From positions 112,637,143 to 112,701,142 of the forward strand of contig NC_132910.1 in the NCBI RefSeq assembly GCF_047675955.1: a stretch of DNA of 64,000 bases. The letters run 5' to 3'. Positions 22,191 through 33,680 of this stretch are shown here, piece after piece. The notes beneath the pieces were generated by a model. That model did not search any database. It was not told the origin of the DNA and worked only from the letters and a program-made list of their open reading frames with translations. Position 1 is the first letter of the stretch, and every line of letters starts with the position of its first letter. The stretch is from Chlorocebus sabaeus (taxonomy: Eukaryota; Chordata; Mammalia; Primates; Cercopithecidae). Made by a program: the position numbers and the translations under genes.

Positions 22191-22800
22191 CGTCAACTGG
22201 TTCTTACACTTAAAAGGGATGCACATCTCACTTCTGCTTGCATTCAATTGACCAATGTAAGTCATATAGACACCCTGAGTTCATTAGGGTAGGAAAATAC
22301 AGCCATCTACACTTGAGGGGTCTTACAAGTCATGTGGTAAAATCTGCCATAAGTGAGGCAGGGGCAAATATGGCTCCCTTGGGGAAGGAATGAGAAAATG
22401 GGAAAAGTATTATGATCTATCATGGTTTCTACAAAGGGATTAGTGCCAATAATTTACTTTACTGAACATAGTAGTTGCTAATAAACATTTTTACATGAAT
22501 TTTAAATAAAGTAAAATTACTTCAAAATTAAATAAATTTTCTTGGGCAGATCTTTAAAAAGATTGCCCACTCACTTTTAAATCTGAAACTAAGTAGAAAC
22601 CAGAATATTTCTTCAGAAAGAAGCAACAATAACCACCGTTGGCATGATTGTGTTTTTTGATTTTCTGCCTCCTTGCACATCCTATGGTATCAGTTGGTAC
22701 AAGGTCTGGCCTATTTGAGTCCTTGTCAATACACTGAATTTTATGTGTTAGCTAGCCATAACAACACCATGGAAGCTAATCACACTGGTTAAAACTGCCA
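22191..22800. other. Unique sequence, nothing recognised
   Basis: 22600-22800 is non-repetitive and of mixed composition. I see no family match. Confidence 0.4.
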
Positions 22801-22862
22801 GAAAAAAAAAAAAAAATAGCCTCTAAGGTCGGAAAAAAAAAAAAAAAAAGCCTCTAAAGCTT
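22801..22862. repeat. Duplicated poly(A) plus AGCCTCTAA unit
   Basis: An A-run of about 15 followed by TAGCCTCTAAGG is repeated as an A-run of about 17 followed by GCCTCTAAAG. Confidence 0.85.
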
Positions 22863-24182
22863 TGGCATATCTTCTATGTTAGCAGTATCTGTGGCTGAGA
22901 AACACTACAGAATGTTTATTAATGGCTCAAAACCTCTTTAAATGTTTCATCAATGCCCTCAACCTACTCTCAGACACACACATAGAATTCTCAAATTCTA
23001 TTGGATATTTTCCCTGTCTTTTTTGTTCATCTTCATTGCTAAAAAATGAATGGCAATATTTAATGACTCAATGTGTGAACAGATTAGATAACCTCTTTTA
23101 TATAAATTATAGGAGTAAAAATGTTCCAAGTAGAGACTGAATATGAGACAAATACTATCTACTAATAATGAAAAATATGAAGTCTTAATGTCTTTAGTGA
23201 TACTGTCAATCTACTTACATTTAACTTATATAACCTATAACCTTCTAGGGCTTTTCTTGTTTAATGATTATGAAATTGGTTTTGCTGTTTGCTTTGATAG
23301 CACCACTGCTGTCATAGGTAATCTCTAGGCAAAATCAGATCTTCTAGGTCTTAACATGACAAAATCAACGAAATCCATTTATGTCTTAACAAATATGTAC
23401 TTTTTTGTTCCATTAAAATGGAATTGCTTGATATTACCAAGATCTCAAATGAAATGTTAATAGTTCATGAAAGATGGTACAGTTTTACACCCTTTTGAGG
23501 CCTGAGAAAAATACGTATTATCGAAACGAAGGTTCTAATTATCATTATTTTGAAGCATGTAATCGCTTAGTTCCAGCAAACAAAGAGTTAAAAAGCAGCC
23601 TATAACTTAGGGAAAGGATGCTAAGGTTTAGAGGGATTTTAGCCAGAAAATGGTAGAAGTTACTATGTATACAGAATAATAACGGTGCGTTTTTAGAATC
23701 AGCACTGTTGAATCAAAATTGCAATGTCGAAAGGGAAGGAAACTAAAACTCCTTGATTGTATTACTGTGTACTGTCATGGATTTTTAAAACATTTAGCCA
23801 TTTAATGATTGGAGTAGCCATTCAGCATGATAAGACAAGGTACTGAAAACTGGTTTTTAGCGTAGTTGAATTGTCTCATGCAAAAGATACATGTGTGCTT
23901 GTGCACATGCAGGTGCGCGTATGCTGGGTGAGGGCAAAGAGGTTAGCAATATTCTTAGCAATATTCTTCCCAGTGGAGAAGAATCATGTTTCCGGCCTAG
24001 ACACATTTGCAAAGTGTGGGGCATCAGGCAATTATCACTAGATAACAAAAAGGAATTGTTGTCTAAGCCTGATGGGAGCTGATTGTGCATCCCATAAAGT
24101 GACTTTTCTCTCCATTAACCTGCAGATCTTCAAGGATTAAGTTACATAAGAAAAAAATATTTTCATTTGGAATCAACAATTA
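22863..24182. other. Unique sequence; CpG-retaining patch near 23510-23735
   Basis: There is no recognised repeat apart from a duplicated TTAGCAATATTC at about 23943-23968. At 23510-23735 CpGs occur at an unusually high rate for this AT-rich DNA (ACGTATTATCGAAACG near 23513, AACGGTGCG near 23682, GTCGAAAG near 23727). The frames at 22922-23140, 23143-23328 and 23857-24090 have no family signature. Confidence 0.4.
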
Positions 24183-24432
24183 CATGGAATCAACCCAAAT
24201 GTCCATCAATGATAGACTAGATAAAGAAAATGCAGCACATATACACTGTGGAATAATATGCAGCCATGAAAATGGATGAGATCATGTCTTTTGCAGGGAC
24301 ATGGTTGGAGCTGGGGTCTGTCGGGGTAGGTAGGAGGAGGGAGAGTATCTGCAAGAATAGCAAATGGGCTTAATACTAAGGTAATGGGTTGATCTGTGCA
24401 ACAAACCACAATGGCATCTATCTACTAACATA
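24183..24432 (+). mobile_element. L1 3' fragment with internal deletion (copy 1)
   Basis: ACATGGAATCAACCCAAATG through TTTGCAGGGACATGGTTGGA is the end of L1 ORF2. It then jumps at about 24313 into the 3'UTR (GTCTGTCGGGG), skipping the 'CTCAGCAAACTAAC ... AACACATGGACAC' part. It fits an L1PB/L1MA-age copy. The far 3' end is missing. Confidence 0.88.
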
Positions 24433-24622
24433 AAAGTAGACAAAGATAACTGTAAGCAAATAAGGTCAGAAACAAGGACAAAAATTTTGAGGTTTGATTT
24501 AAGTTTCCCCATATCTCTAAAGATAACAAGGATTTAAGCAAAATCTGGTCATCTCTAGTAATTATTATTCCTATTAATTACACATGACAAAGTTTAGGAA
24601 ACTTAAATTTTTTGGTCATGGT

Positions 24623-24663
24623 AATTAGCTAATACCTAATCAGAATTAGCTATACCTAATCAG
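24623..24663. repeat. Short tandem duplication, 21 and 20 bp
   Basis: AATTAGCTAATACCTAATCAG is followed directly by AATTAGCTATACCTAATCAG. Confidence 0.9.
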
Positions 24664-24719
24664 AGCCAAGATTTGGAAGTTGATTATCCTGACACCACAG
24701 TTCTCTTTTAATTGAAATA

Positions 24720-24827
24720 CATAAAGATAGAAGCTACTTTCTCCAAAAACTTTACAACATAAATCTAAATGTGCATAAAGATAGAAGCTACTTTCTCCAA
24801 AAACTTTACAACATAAATCTAAATGTG
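24720..24827. repeat. Perfect 54-bp tandem duplication
   Basis: 24720-24773 and 24774-24827 are identical (CATAAAGATAGAAGCTACTT ... AAATCTAAATGTG). Perfect identity in non-coding DNA points to a recent event. Confidence 0.97.
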
Positions 24828-25390
24828 GGTTTCTTTCAGAGTTTGTGTTGTTATTATAGTGCCATTACTAGACTAATCTGTTCAGTTGTTTATTCTCAGT
24901 TGTGTCTGGTTAACTACCTGACGACACAAACACAGGTGCACGTAATCATACAACCAATTTGGGAAACCATTTCAGGTATCTTTCATAATGATAAACTGCC
25001 AAAATGAAACAAAAAGTATGTGTCTATATACACTAAATATATGCACATACATATATACATACATTTAATAGATACGCATGAAATATGTGTATATATAATT
25101 TATAACATTGTTATATTTTGCCACATCTGAAACAATTTAATTCTGGATGTTTAAACACTATTAGAATATTTTGTTGTTAATAGGAAATTTTATAATAACT
25201 CTGAAAATAAATGTTAGACTCATGGATATTTCCTCTGTTATTTAGAGAATATATTTTTCTTTGCATAATATATTACTTATAATTTTGGCTTCTCTTAAAG
25301 TTATGTAAGTTTAGAATAATTTCAGTTCATTCTACAACCATCTTAAATGTTAAAGTAAAATAGAATAAAGGAAAACCCAGTTGATCTCAT
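24828..25390. other. AT-rich sequence, nothing recognised
   Basis: Includes a TATATACATACATT-type AT-rich patch at about 25022-25100. Confidence 0.4.
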
Positions 25391-25392
25391 CC

Positions 25393-25394
<2 letters not shown>

Positions 25395-25423
<29 letters not shown>
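25395..25423. repeat. (AC)n microsatellite
   Basis: About 14 uninterrupted AC units. Confidence 0.95.
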
Positions 25424-25870
25424 AGTAAACACATTTTATCACATTTAATTTAATTGCATTTTGATTTAATTAGTAATTATCTTCATGACAGTTTGGTTAC
25501 TTTTGTAAGTCATAACATTATCAGAAAATGCATTGTAAATTATTTTATTTATGCCATCTTCCAGAAGACTATTGTTTAAGGATCACCACAGTTCATCTTG
25601 TTAAATGAGGTTAGTGACACTGACCCTCACCCTTTCAGAGTACTAACTAATTGAATACACTCTTTCAACATAGGTAGATATAATATATATATATATTTAT
25701 TTGAAATCATACATTTAAGTTCTAAAGGAAAATGAGTGCCAACTATTAAAGGATCTAAAATAGCATATTTAAAGATAATGGAATTTACTGAAAAACTAAC
25801 AAATAACAAAAATTCAAAAAGTAAACAAACCATTGCATGCATCCTACTCTTTAGAATAAACAAGGTGAAA
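25424..25870. other. AT-rich sequence, nothing recognised
   Basis: Includes a short TATATATATA run near 25683. Confidence 0.4.
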
Positions 25871-25887
25871 TTAAGAATTTCTTGCCT

Positions 25888-26510
25888 TAATCAAAACCAC
25901 AATGAGATACCATCTCACACCAGTCAGAATGGCAATTATTAACAAATACGGAAACAACTGATGCTGGTGAAGTGGTGGAGACAAAAGAATGGTTTCACAT
26001 TGTTGTTGGGAGTGTAAATTAGTTCAGCCATTGTGGAGGACAGTGTGGCGATTCCTCAAAGATCTAGAGGCAGAAATACCATTTGACACAGCAATCCCAT
26101 TACTGCATATATACTCAAAAGAATATAAATCATTCTATTATAAAGATACGTGAATGTGTATGTTTATTACAGCACTACTCACAATAGTAAAGACATGGAA
26201 TCAACCCAAATGGCCATCAATGATAGACTAGATAAAGAAAATGTGGTACATATATGCCATAGAATACTATGCAGCCATAAAAAGGAATGAGATCATTTCC
26301 TTTGCAGGGACATAGATGGAGCTGGAGTCTGTTGGGGTGTGTGGGAGGAGAGAGAGCATCAGGAAGAATAGCTAATGGATACTGGGCTTAATAACAAGGT
26401 AATGGACTGATCTGGGCAGCAAACCACCATGGCACACATTTACCTACGTAAAAAACCTGCATATCCTGCACATGTACCCCTGAACTTCAAACAAAAGTTA
26501 AAGGGAAAAA
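25888..26510 (+). mobile_element. L1 3' fragment with the same internal deletion (copy 2)
   Basis: Starts in the C-terminal part of ORF2 (AATCAAAACCACAATGAGAT), runs to GGACATAGATGGAGCTGGAG, then jumps at about 26325 into the 3'UTR exactly as in copy 1. It ends GTACCCCTGAACTTCAAACA plus an A-rich tail. Flanking direct repeats AAGAATTTCTTGCCTT (from about 25872) and AAGAATTTCTTGTCTT (from about 26511) look like its target-site duplication. It is 5' truncated. Confidence 0.92.
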
Positions 26511-26526
26511 AAGAATTTCTTGTCTT

Positions 26527-26744
26527 GTTCTTCTCTCACATTTTTCATTTAGGTATTATTTATCATTTACTTGAGCAAAAATGGTTTCCTAATAGCCTAC
26601 CTTAAGAATTACATAGAAATACTTGAGTCTTACTTTGTTGAGCTTATCTATGTTCTAAAAATAATATCAGTATAATATAATTATCCAACAGGAAAGTTGT
26701 AATGAAAGCTGTAATCACATAGATCATGTAGATTAATAAATGTT
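26527..26744. other. AT-rich sequence, nothing recognised
   Basis: No repeat family or gene-like feature could be recognised. Confidence 0.4.
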
Positions 26745-26753
26745 AAGTGACTT

Positions 26754-27030
26754 GTTTTTGTTGTTGTTGTTGTTGTTGTTGTTGTTTTGAGACGAAGTCT
26801 CACTCTGTTGCCCAGGCTGGAGTGCAGTGGCATGATCTTGACTCACTGAAACCTCCGCTTCCTGGGTTCAAGTGATTCTTGTGCCACCGCCTCATGAGTA
26901 GCTAGGATTACAGGCACTCATCATCACATCCAGCTAATTTTTGTGTTTTTAGTAGAGACACGGTTTCATCATGTTGGCCAGCCTGGCCTCAAACTCCTGA
27001 CCTCAGGTGATACACCTGCCTTGGCCTCTC
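26754..27030 (-). mobile_element. Alu, antisense, 5' truncated, with (TTG)n tail
   Basis: The plus strand starts with a (TTG)n run (about 26758-26786) that stands for the Alu tail, then GAGACGAAGTCTCACTCTGT to GCCTTGGCCTCTC. About 45 bases of the Alu 5' end are missing. Target-site duplication AAGTGACTT is at 26745-26753 and 27031-27039. Confidence 0.96.
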
Positions 27031-27039
27031 AAGTGACTT

Positions 27040-27360
27040 TTTTTTTTTTTTTTTAAATGAACGTATCACTTTTAAAAAGGGAAGTTTTAAACTTTACTAA
27101 AAGTTAGTTAGTTATTTGTTGCTTTTTGTTTGGATATATGTTTGTTTCTGCTAGAATTTTCCTACTATAATAGTTTGATACTATTGGCATAACCAAGAGA
27201 AAAATGTTAACCTTTCTTGGGTAGGTATTTACTCTTCTTTATCCTGATCAGAAAAAAATACAGTAAAACTGATTTCAGATGTTCTTATTTATTAAACAAG
27301 GTTTACCCAGGTTCTGACAGAAAACAGACAGGGGGACATTAGCATTCCAGAATTAGATAA
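27040..27360. other. AT-rich sequence, nothing recognised
   Basis: Follows a T-run directly after the Alu target-site duplication. Confidence 0.4.
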
Positions 27361-27364
27361 GACT

Positions 27365-27545
27365 ATCTAGAGTCTACCACTCACTTGCTATGCAAAATTA
27401 GATAAGTTATGGCTTTTAGACTCACGTGGCTTACCAAAAACAAAGATGATAATCTCTGTTTCATAGGCTCAGGTTCAGGGTTGACTAAAAGAATTCATCT
27501 ACCACCATAGTAAATAGTAAAAGCTATTATCACAGCATCTGTTTA
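27365..27545 (+). mobile_element. MIR SINE fragment
   Basis: GAGTCTACCACTCACTTGCT, then TTAGATAAGTTATGGC and ATGATAATCTCTGTTTCATA, follow the MIR consensus order (TAGCTGTGTGACCTTGGGCA; TAATAGTACCTACCTCATAG) at high divergence. Confidence 0.6.
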
Positions 27546-28480
27546 TATATGTAGATCATAACCTATATATATTGCTTTGTAGTAATAACTTTAAAGGCAA
27601 GTTTACTCTGCAACTCAAAGTTGGAGGAGTATAGGACTGGCCAGGAGGAACAGGGAAAGCTTTCTACTGGAATCTTAGGAAGGGCTTCTGATGATGAGTT
27701 GATCGGTTATAGTTTTCATTAAGGAAAGAAAAAAGGTGACTAACATCCACTTCCCAACTGAGAACTATTGCTCAGTAAAGTATATTCTGCCCTTAGAAAG
27801 GGCTTCTGCCATGCAATGAGTCCTCCAGGAGATAAACTGAGCACTCGGCATAGAGGCTGCTTACACAGGAAAGAGTAATATCAGTTATCTCAATGAGTGT
27901 TGTGAACTACTGTGAAGTCCCTACATGATAGTGCCTCTTCACAGAGGTTTTGATGGTAAGCATTCACGTTCATTGGAACAATTACATATATCTTCACCAG
28001 CCCAAGAAAACAAAAGATACATTATTACATACTGGGTGATGGGGTTTTAATTATCCATAGGGATTACTGCTGTTAATCCAACAACAACAACAAAATAATT
28101 TTGTAGATTCTTTAGTCAGAGAGTGTGACACAAATAAGAAATGTCAGGAATAAATAAGGCAGGTTAAATTACTGTGCAAAGAAGTAGCTGGCTTCATGAA
28201 AATTGAGGAGTCATGAGAAATGTACAAAATATAGAATAAGGGATGAACTATATAAACTATAATGTACAAAATTCAGTATGTGCTATATAATATATATACA
28301 CTTTTTTAAGGTTAAACATATATTTGCTGTACATTCATACAAATATATTACCCAAACTCAGAAAGTTATTTTAATAATATTAAAAAATCATTTTTATCTA
28401 AATATAAACCTAATCATAGTATGTGTACAACAATATTGGTTAAGTCAATCTTTACATTTCTTCTAAGGAATATGGTTAAG
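27546..28480. other. Unique sequence, nothing recognised
   Basis: 27600-28000 is less AT-rich than average. No repeat or exon is recognised. Confidence 0.4.
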
Positions 28481-28484
28481 AGGT

Positions 28485-28505
28485 TATTTATTTATTTATT
28501 TATTG
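28485..28505. repeat. Short (TTTA)n tract
   Basis: About five TTTA units. Confidence 0.8.
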
Positions 28506-29990
28506 GCTTTCTACCCTTGTTACCATTAAGTTCTACAGTTTGGGAACAAAGATTGAGAATATACTCAGAAATGTGGCTCCAGGTGGTAATATTAAAGAGA
28601 AGAAAGTCTGATTAAGCTCTAATTGTGGTATTAGGGATAAATTAATTATATTGCAATAACTATAAAAATTAAGATTAGCAAAGTTTTATGCTCTGGGCTG
28701 TGTAAACATGGGGCAATACTGCCATAAGGTGTCTTTGGAGAGTTTTCTAATTGGCACATTCAGAGCTACTGTGTATTCCATTGAAATTTCACAAGAAAAG
28801 AAAATTATATATTCAGGTCCGTAGGAATACACGGAAACAAAACAAACTTCTCCTTTGAGCATAAAACAGACACATTTATTTCAATATAATGTCAGTGTTC
28901 TTGCTTGCAATCAGAATACTAAATAATAATTTGTTATAGAATTTATCATTAAACTGAAAATTCACATAAAGATAGAAATTTGCTATTAAGCATTCAATTA
29001 TATCAACGCCCAAAATATAGGAAGTGCAGGACATAGATAAGTAGGTATCATATTTGGTCCTTGGACTATACTTGAAATTTACAGAAAAAGTAAGAAGATC
29101 CACCTTCTCTGAATCTTGTTTAATTGTAGGCTTTTTTCCTTTTCATATGGTAGCTAAGTCATTTTATATGGAATCTAATACTGTGCTATTAGAGAAACAA
29201 ATCATGTTGCACTAAAGTTAATTTTATAACATTTAGTTTTCTCACTTTGACTGGTAAAATACCATACCTCAGACTTAAATGCAATCCCAGTGTTTGCATT
29301 AATTGTTTTTCTGGGATCTGCAATCCCAGAAAAAATGTTACTGGACATTTTTTCCAACCTGTATTAAAAGAGTGCATACTATTCGGGCTGAGTTGGAAAA
29401 ACTGGTTCGAAGAGGGGGAGGAAAAATCACTAAAGGAACATCATCTAAATCTGAAAAAGCAATAAGGAAAAGGAATAAAACCAAGATATTTAAAACTTTG
29501 CTCTTTATTTGTGTTTCTTTTATTTTTAAGGGTTAATATGCATCATGCCATCCAGGAGCTTATAGTTGTATAGGGATAAAATATAAACCATAATTAGCAA
29601 TGTATCAATAATATCAAGTACTAATTACCAATGGAAGCAAGAATGTAATATTTTGAAGTTGAGGAAACAGTGATCCTAGTTCAATTTTGAAAATTAGACA
29701 ATTCTTGTGTACCCAAAGCAATATGACCACTTGGGCTTAATTTGTTGATATTGAACATAGAAGAAACAGCGTGAGAAAAGGCATAGAGAAGGGCAAATGA
29801 GTTTGTAAAAAAGGGTAGAAAATATCACAAATAAGTAGTTTATAGTTTTCTATGATATTTTTCAAGGGAAATATTAACAATTTAATTATAAAACTAAATA
29901 AATAATGATTTCTAAGAGCATCTGCATAGCATCAAAATGTGGTCATATTTAAAAAGCCATTTTGAAGCAATACTATCGTTTACTTATATG
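28506..29990. other. Unique sequence with a 12-bp hairpin at 29306-29334
   Basis: Nothing is assigned to a repeat family. At 29306-29334 TTTTTCTGGGAT pairs with ATCCCAGAAAAA across a 5-base loop. Downstream, 29385-29480 has purine-rich frames (for example IRAELEKLVRRGGGKITKGT at about 29379-29438) that I cannot place in any family. Confidence 0.4.
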
Positions 29991-29994
29991 GAAC

Positions 29995-30890
29995 CATCAA
30001 ACATTTATTGGGCATGTATTTTGCTAGGCACTCTTCTCAACCTAGAGATACAAAAGTGAAAAAACCCAAATGCCTGTCTCTCTTTATAGAATTTCTATTT
30101 TAATAGAGAAGAAAATGTATTTCTATTTACATCTGTGACTCATTTATTTGCATATTTGTGTGTGTGTATATATATATAAATATGTATATATGTATATGTG
30201 TATGGCAAGCAAGTAAACAAATAATGTAAATACATATAGTAATAAGCATCATAAGGAAATCAAACCAAGGAGTGAGACAGTAGAGCTGCGTAAAGAGGAA
30301 ATCATGGATGAGTTGAGAAAGCGGAATGATTAAAGAAAGGGGAATTGCAAAGGCATAAGGCAAGAGGGTTAGGCAGAGTACTCAAAGCTGTGAAGCCAGA
30401 CTGTAGTTAGGATGCTGAAGGGAAGAAACAACTGGCTAGTTTGAGTAATGCAGAGTAAATGTGGAATAACGAGATGAGAGGCAAGATAGATACAGAAGCC
30501 AGATCTATCGTCTTGTTTGATTATTGTGTGAAGCTTGGAATTTACTCTAAGAGCAACTGGAAAGCCATACATTGGGATATTCAAACGTGGCAGGGGCATG
30601 ATTTGACTTGCCTTTTGACAAGGTCATTGTGACTGTAAAGTTGGAAGCAGAGGGTGTTAAAAGACACTGCTACATTAAAGGTGAGAGGTGGAAGTGACTT
30701 GGACTAGGTGATCATGCTGAAAATGCTGAGAATTGATCAGATTCTCAAATCAGATGTATATTTTAAAAGTGTTGACTACAGTATTTGCCGACAGATTGCA
30801 TGTGAAATAGGAGGGAAAGAATGGAGAAATCAGTCTTGTCTGTGATTTGGTCTGAGTAACCAAGTGAAAATGTATTTATATCCATTTGGA
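29995..30890 (-). mobile_element. L2 LINE fragment, antisense
   Basis: The plus strand reads the L2 reverse complement from ACATTTATTGGGCATGTATT, through the lysine/glutamate-rich middle, to GATTGATCAGATTCTCAAAT. A TG/TA microsatellite (30157-30204) interrupts it. Highly diverged. Confidence 0.65.
30157..30204. repeat. (TG)n/(TA)n microsatellite
   Basis: GTGTGTGTGT followed by TATATATATA and related words. Confidence 0.85.
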
Positions 30891-30949
30891 ATTATTTTTT
30901 TCTAATACCAAAGTACAGTTCTTGGGGATCAATTATTTGTAATATTCTT

Positions 30950-31245
30950 ACCTGCTACCTTATACTTATCTGGCTGGAATGCTACCCCTTCCAGCTCATC
31001 ACTCAGCCTTTCCATGGAGTTAACTGCTACTCATTCTTCGTTACTCAGTATAAACGTATCTAAAATCTACATGAGTAGATTTTAACAAATTTATCTCAAT
31101 TTCAATTATTTAAGTTTATGAATTTAATTATTGCATCCCCATTAGGAAAATTCCAGAAGGGTAAAGTCTATGTCTGTTTTATTCACTGATTATTCGCACC
31201 ACTACAACCTGGCAGACTATGGAAAGAGTAAATTTTTACTGAGTA
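30950..31245 (+). mobile_element. L2 LINE 3' fragment, sense
   Basis: TGGAATGCTACCCCTTCCAG (about 30975) and AACTGCTACTCATTCTTCGT match the L2 3' region. The terminal part follows (GGGTAAAGTCTATGTCTGTT near 31159). It faces the antisense L2 just to the left. Confidence 0.65.
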
Positions 31246-31440
31246 GCTAATTCTTTTTTTCTTCCTTGTCTCTTTTTTCCCCAGTCATTTATTTGGGGGT
31301 TTATATACTCTTCTTTCATCACCTTATGCTTTTCCCTATTTTGGTTAACTACTAGTCAGTTAATTGTTGAGGGGAAGAGGCTTTTAGCCTAACTTTTTGC
31401 AAACTACCAAATTCAAAGTTGTTCTGCACAACAATTTAAG
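31246..31440. other. Unrecognised short stretch
   Basis: T-rich sequence without a family match. Confidence 0.35.
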
Positions 31441-31445
31441 TACCC

Positions 31446-31826
31446 TGCTGTTAAAATATGAATGTCAGTGTCTCCCACCCTAAATTCATATGCTGAAATC
31501 CTAACCACAAAGGTGATAGTATTAGGAGGTGGGGCCTTTGGGAAATGATTAGGTCAGGAGACAAGAACTCTCATGGACAGGATAAGGGCCCTTATATTGA
31601 TAAAAGAGGCCTCAGAGAGATCCCTATCTATCCCCTTCTACCTTGTGAGGATAAAATGGGAAGTTAGCAGTCTGCAACTCAGAGTAGGGCCCTCATTAGA
31701 ACTGGCCCGTATTGGCACCTGATCTTGGGCTTCTCAACCTCCAGAACTGGGAGAAATACATTTCTGCTGTTTATAAGCCACCCAGGCTATAGTATTTTGC
31801 TATAGCAGCCTGAATAGATTAAGACA
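31446..31826 (+). mobile_element. MLT1 solo LTR (ERVL-MaLR)
   Basis: Begins TG and ends CA (ATTAAGACA). Matches MLT1 along its length: CTAAATTCATATGCTGAAAT, TAGTATTAGGAGGTGGGGCC, TCTTGGGCTTCTCAACCTCC, TAAGCCACCCAGGCTATAGT. The flanking 5-bp duplication is not clear. No internal retroviral genes adjoin it. Confidence 0.93.
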
Positions 31827-32740
31827 TCCACCCTGAAGGTCCTTGACTTACTTGCATCATGAAATTCATGAAAGGTGTACTTAGAGAGCTCTTCCTTTAA
31901 CCAGGCACGATAATAGACACGGACGATAACATAGTGAGCAAAAGCAGACGTGATCTCTCCATTACGCAAATCAAAATCCAATGGAAGAGACAGATATCAA
32001 TCCTACGATCCCATAAAATACACTTATCTTCAGTCCACTTTAGCTAACGTCTTCTGAAGATACTATTTTGAACTTCTCCACCTTTGAAATGGTAATTCTA
32101 ATTCTTTTTCTCAGACTACAAATCTGACTCTTGCTCCATTCTCATTATATTAGCTCTGCACTGTGAATACAGAGACTCCAATCCATGACCCTGTCTTTTA
32201 TTTCTAAATGCGCGTCTGGCTTCTGCCTTTACTCCTTCCTGTCTCTTTCCTTGGCATTCCATGGAGCCTCTCTCTTGCCTAGAGCTTTATCTCCCTTAAC
32301 AATTCCTTTCAGCCATAAACTTTTGTTAAACTCCATTCTGTAATACATTTATGTATCTTGCATTCTCTATGCCTATGAGGATAGTTCAATATTGCTGGGG
32401 GGAAAAAAAACTCATATGTCTTAATTAGTGGCTTTGCAATTTATGGTTTCACACTTTCACTGGGAAAACGTCTCAGTAGACTTCTTATGTGGTCCTGGTC
32501 AGCTCTCTCTCCCATTTCCATTTTCTCCAGGCAGCTCTCTTAGTACTGTTTCCTAGTTCCTTAGCAGATGATAGTACTTCCACTTTTAGAAACATTTATT
32601 CTATCAAAAATGAAACCCTTGACTTAGTACTGTAGTGCCTGGAAAGTTACGTATAGTCACTAACTTCCCTACTTATTTGATTTCTATCTTAGAGGAATAG
32701 ATGGGAACTTCTACTATGTCTCACATCCTATCACCCTCTT
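31827..32740. other. Unique sequence, nothing recognised
   Basis: Moderately pyrimidine-rich in 32090-32560. A sense-strand L2 is possible but not supported. Confidence 0.35.
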
Positions 32741-32749
32741 GTGGTTTAA

Positions 32750-32960
32750 ACCAATGCTAATTTACAAACCTTTCCCAGCACTTGATCTTTTCTCTTAGGT
32801 TTGTTATACATTTCACCACCAGGTTAGCCTTAGAAAACCCCATTTTATTGGGTTATATCCACTTCCAAAGACTTCCAAAAATTTCTTTAAGCCGTTAGTG
32901 TATTTTCCAATTTCTTCATTTGGTTGCTAAAAGCTCTCTGAGACATAACTCAATGGTAAT
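32750..32960 (+). mobile_element. Possible L2 fragment
   Basis: CACCAGGTTAGCCTTAGAAA followed by CCATTTTATTGGGTTATATC and CACTTCCAAAGACTTCC loosely follows the L2 'GTGATCTTTCTAAAATGCAA' segment. Weak. Confidence 0.3.
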
Positions 32961-33239
32961 AACTGTTATTCTAAAATATGAACTACTGTATAGATTATTT
33001 TTCCCAACATTCTGTAGCTTTCATTACTTTAAAAAAATTATACTTGCTTAATTTCCAAAATTTTGGAAAGTGAATTCGAACTGGTCAGCTATGTAAAAGT
33101 TATAGCACTAACTGCTGGAAAAAAATAATGAATCAAGTAAGCCTGTTCCTTACCACCACTACCTCCCTACTGCCTTTATTTCTATCTTAGAGGAATAGAA
33201 GGGAGGTATAGCAACCCATGTGAGGGAGCAGAGGCTTGA

Positions 33240-33680
33240 ATACCATGGATTAAGTGCTATTATGTTCATGTGCAGAGGGCAGCTGGAGGGTGGTAGAAGG
33301 AAGTGGGACTCAGAGTAAAGTGTTAAGGTGGGGTTTCAAGGAAGGCTTTGAAGATTAGGTAACAATTAAATTAAGGACTACAGTATTAAATGAATGTATT
33401 AAATGGAAAGAGACATGGTAGGGAGAACACAATGCTTTTCTCAGTGGTAAAAGTGAGCATGGAATTTAAAATCTTGTTTGCCTGAAACACAGAGCTAATG
33501 ATAAATATGGGTGAGAGATTCGGTTGAATTGGTAATAATGTTATCATATGCCATTTTAAGGAACTTGGGTATTATAACGGAAGCATGGAAAGCTTTGAAT
33601 AATCCAAAGGTAATCGGTCAGACTTAAACTTTTCATATCAATCTGCTTCCAGGGTAGAGAAAGTTTCCAGAGGCTTAAAA
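33240..33680 (-). mobile_element. L2 fragment, antisense, diverged
   Basis: GGTTTCAAGGAAGGCTTTGA (about 33332) and GGTAGGGAGAACACAATGC correspond to antisense L2 words (GGGAAGGCCTC; GGCAGAGGGAACAGCAAGTGC). Confidence 0.45.

Noticed and set aside
22053..24827. Evenly sized direct repeats as a CRISPR-like array
   Set aside because: Only two units per site, no constant-repeat and variable-spacer pattern, and a primate genome context.
29995..30890. Possible exon cluster in purine-rich text
   Set aside because: Explained by antisense L2.
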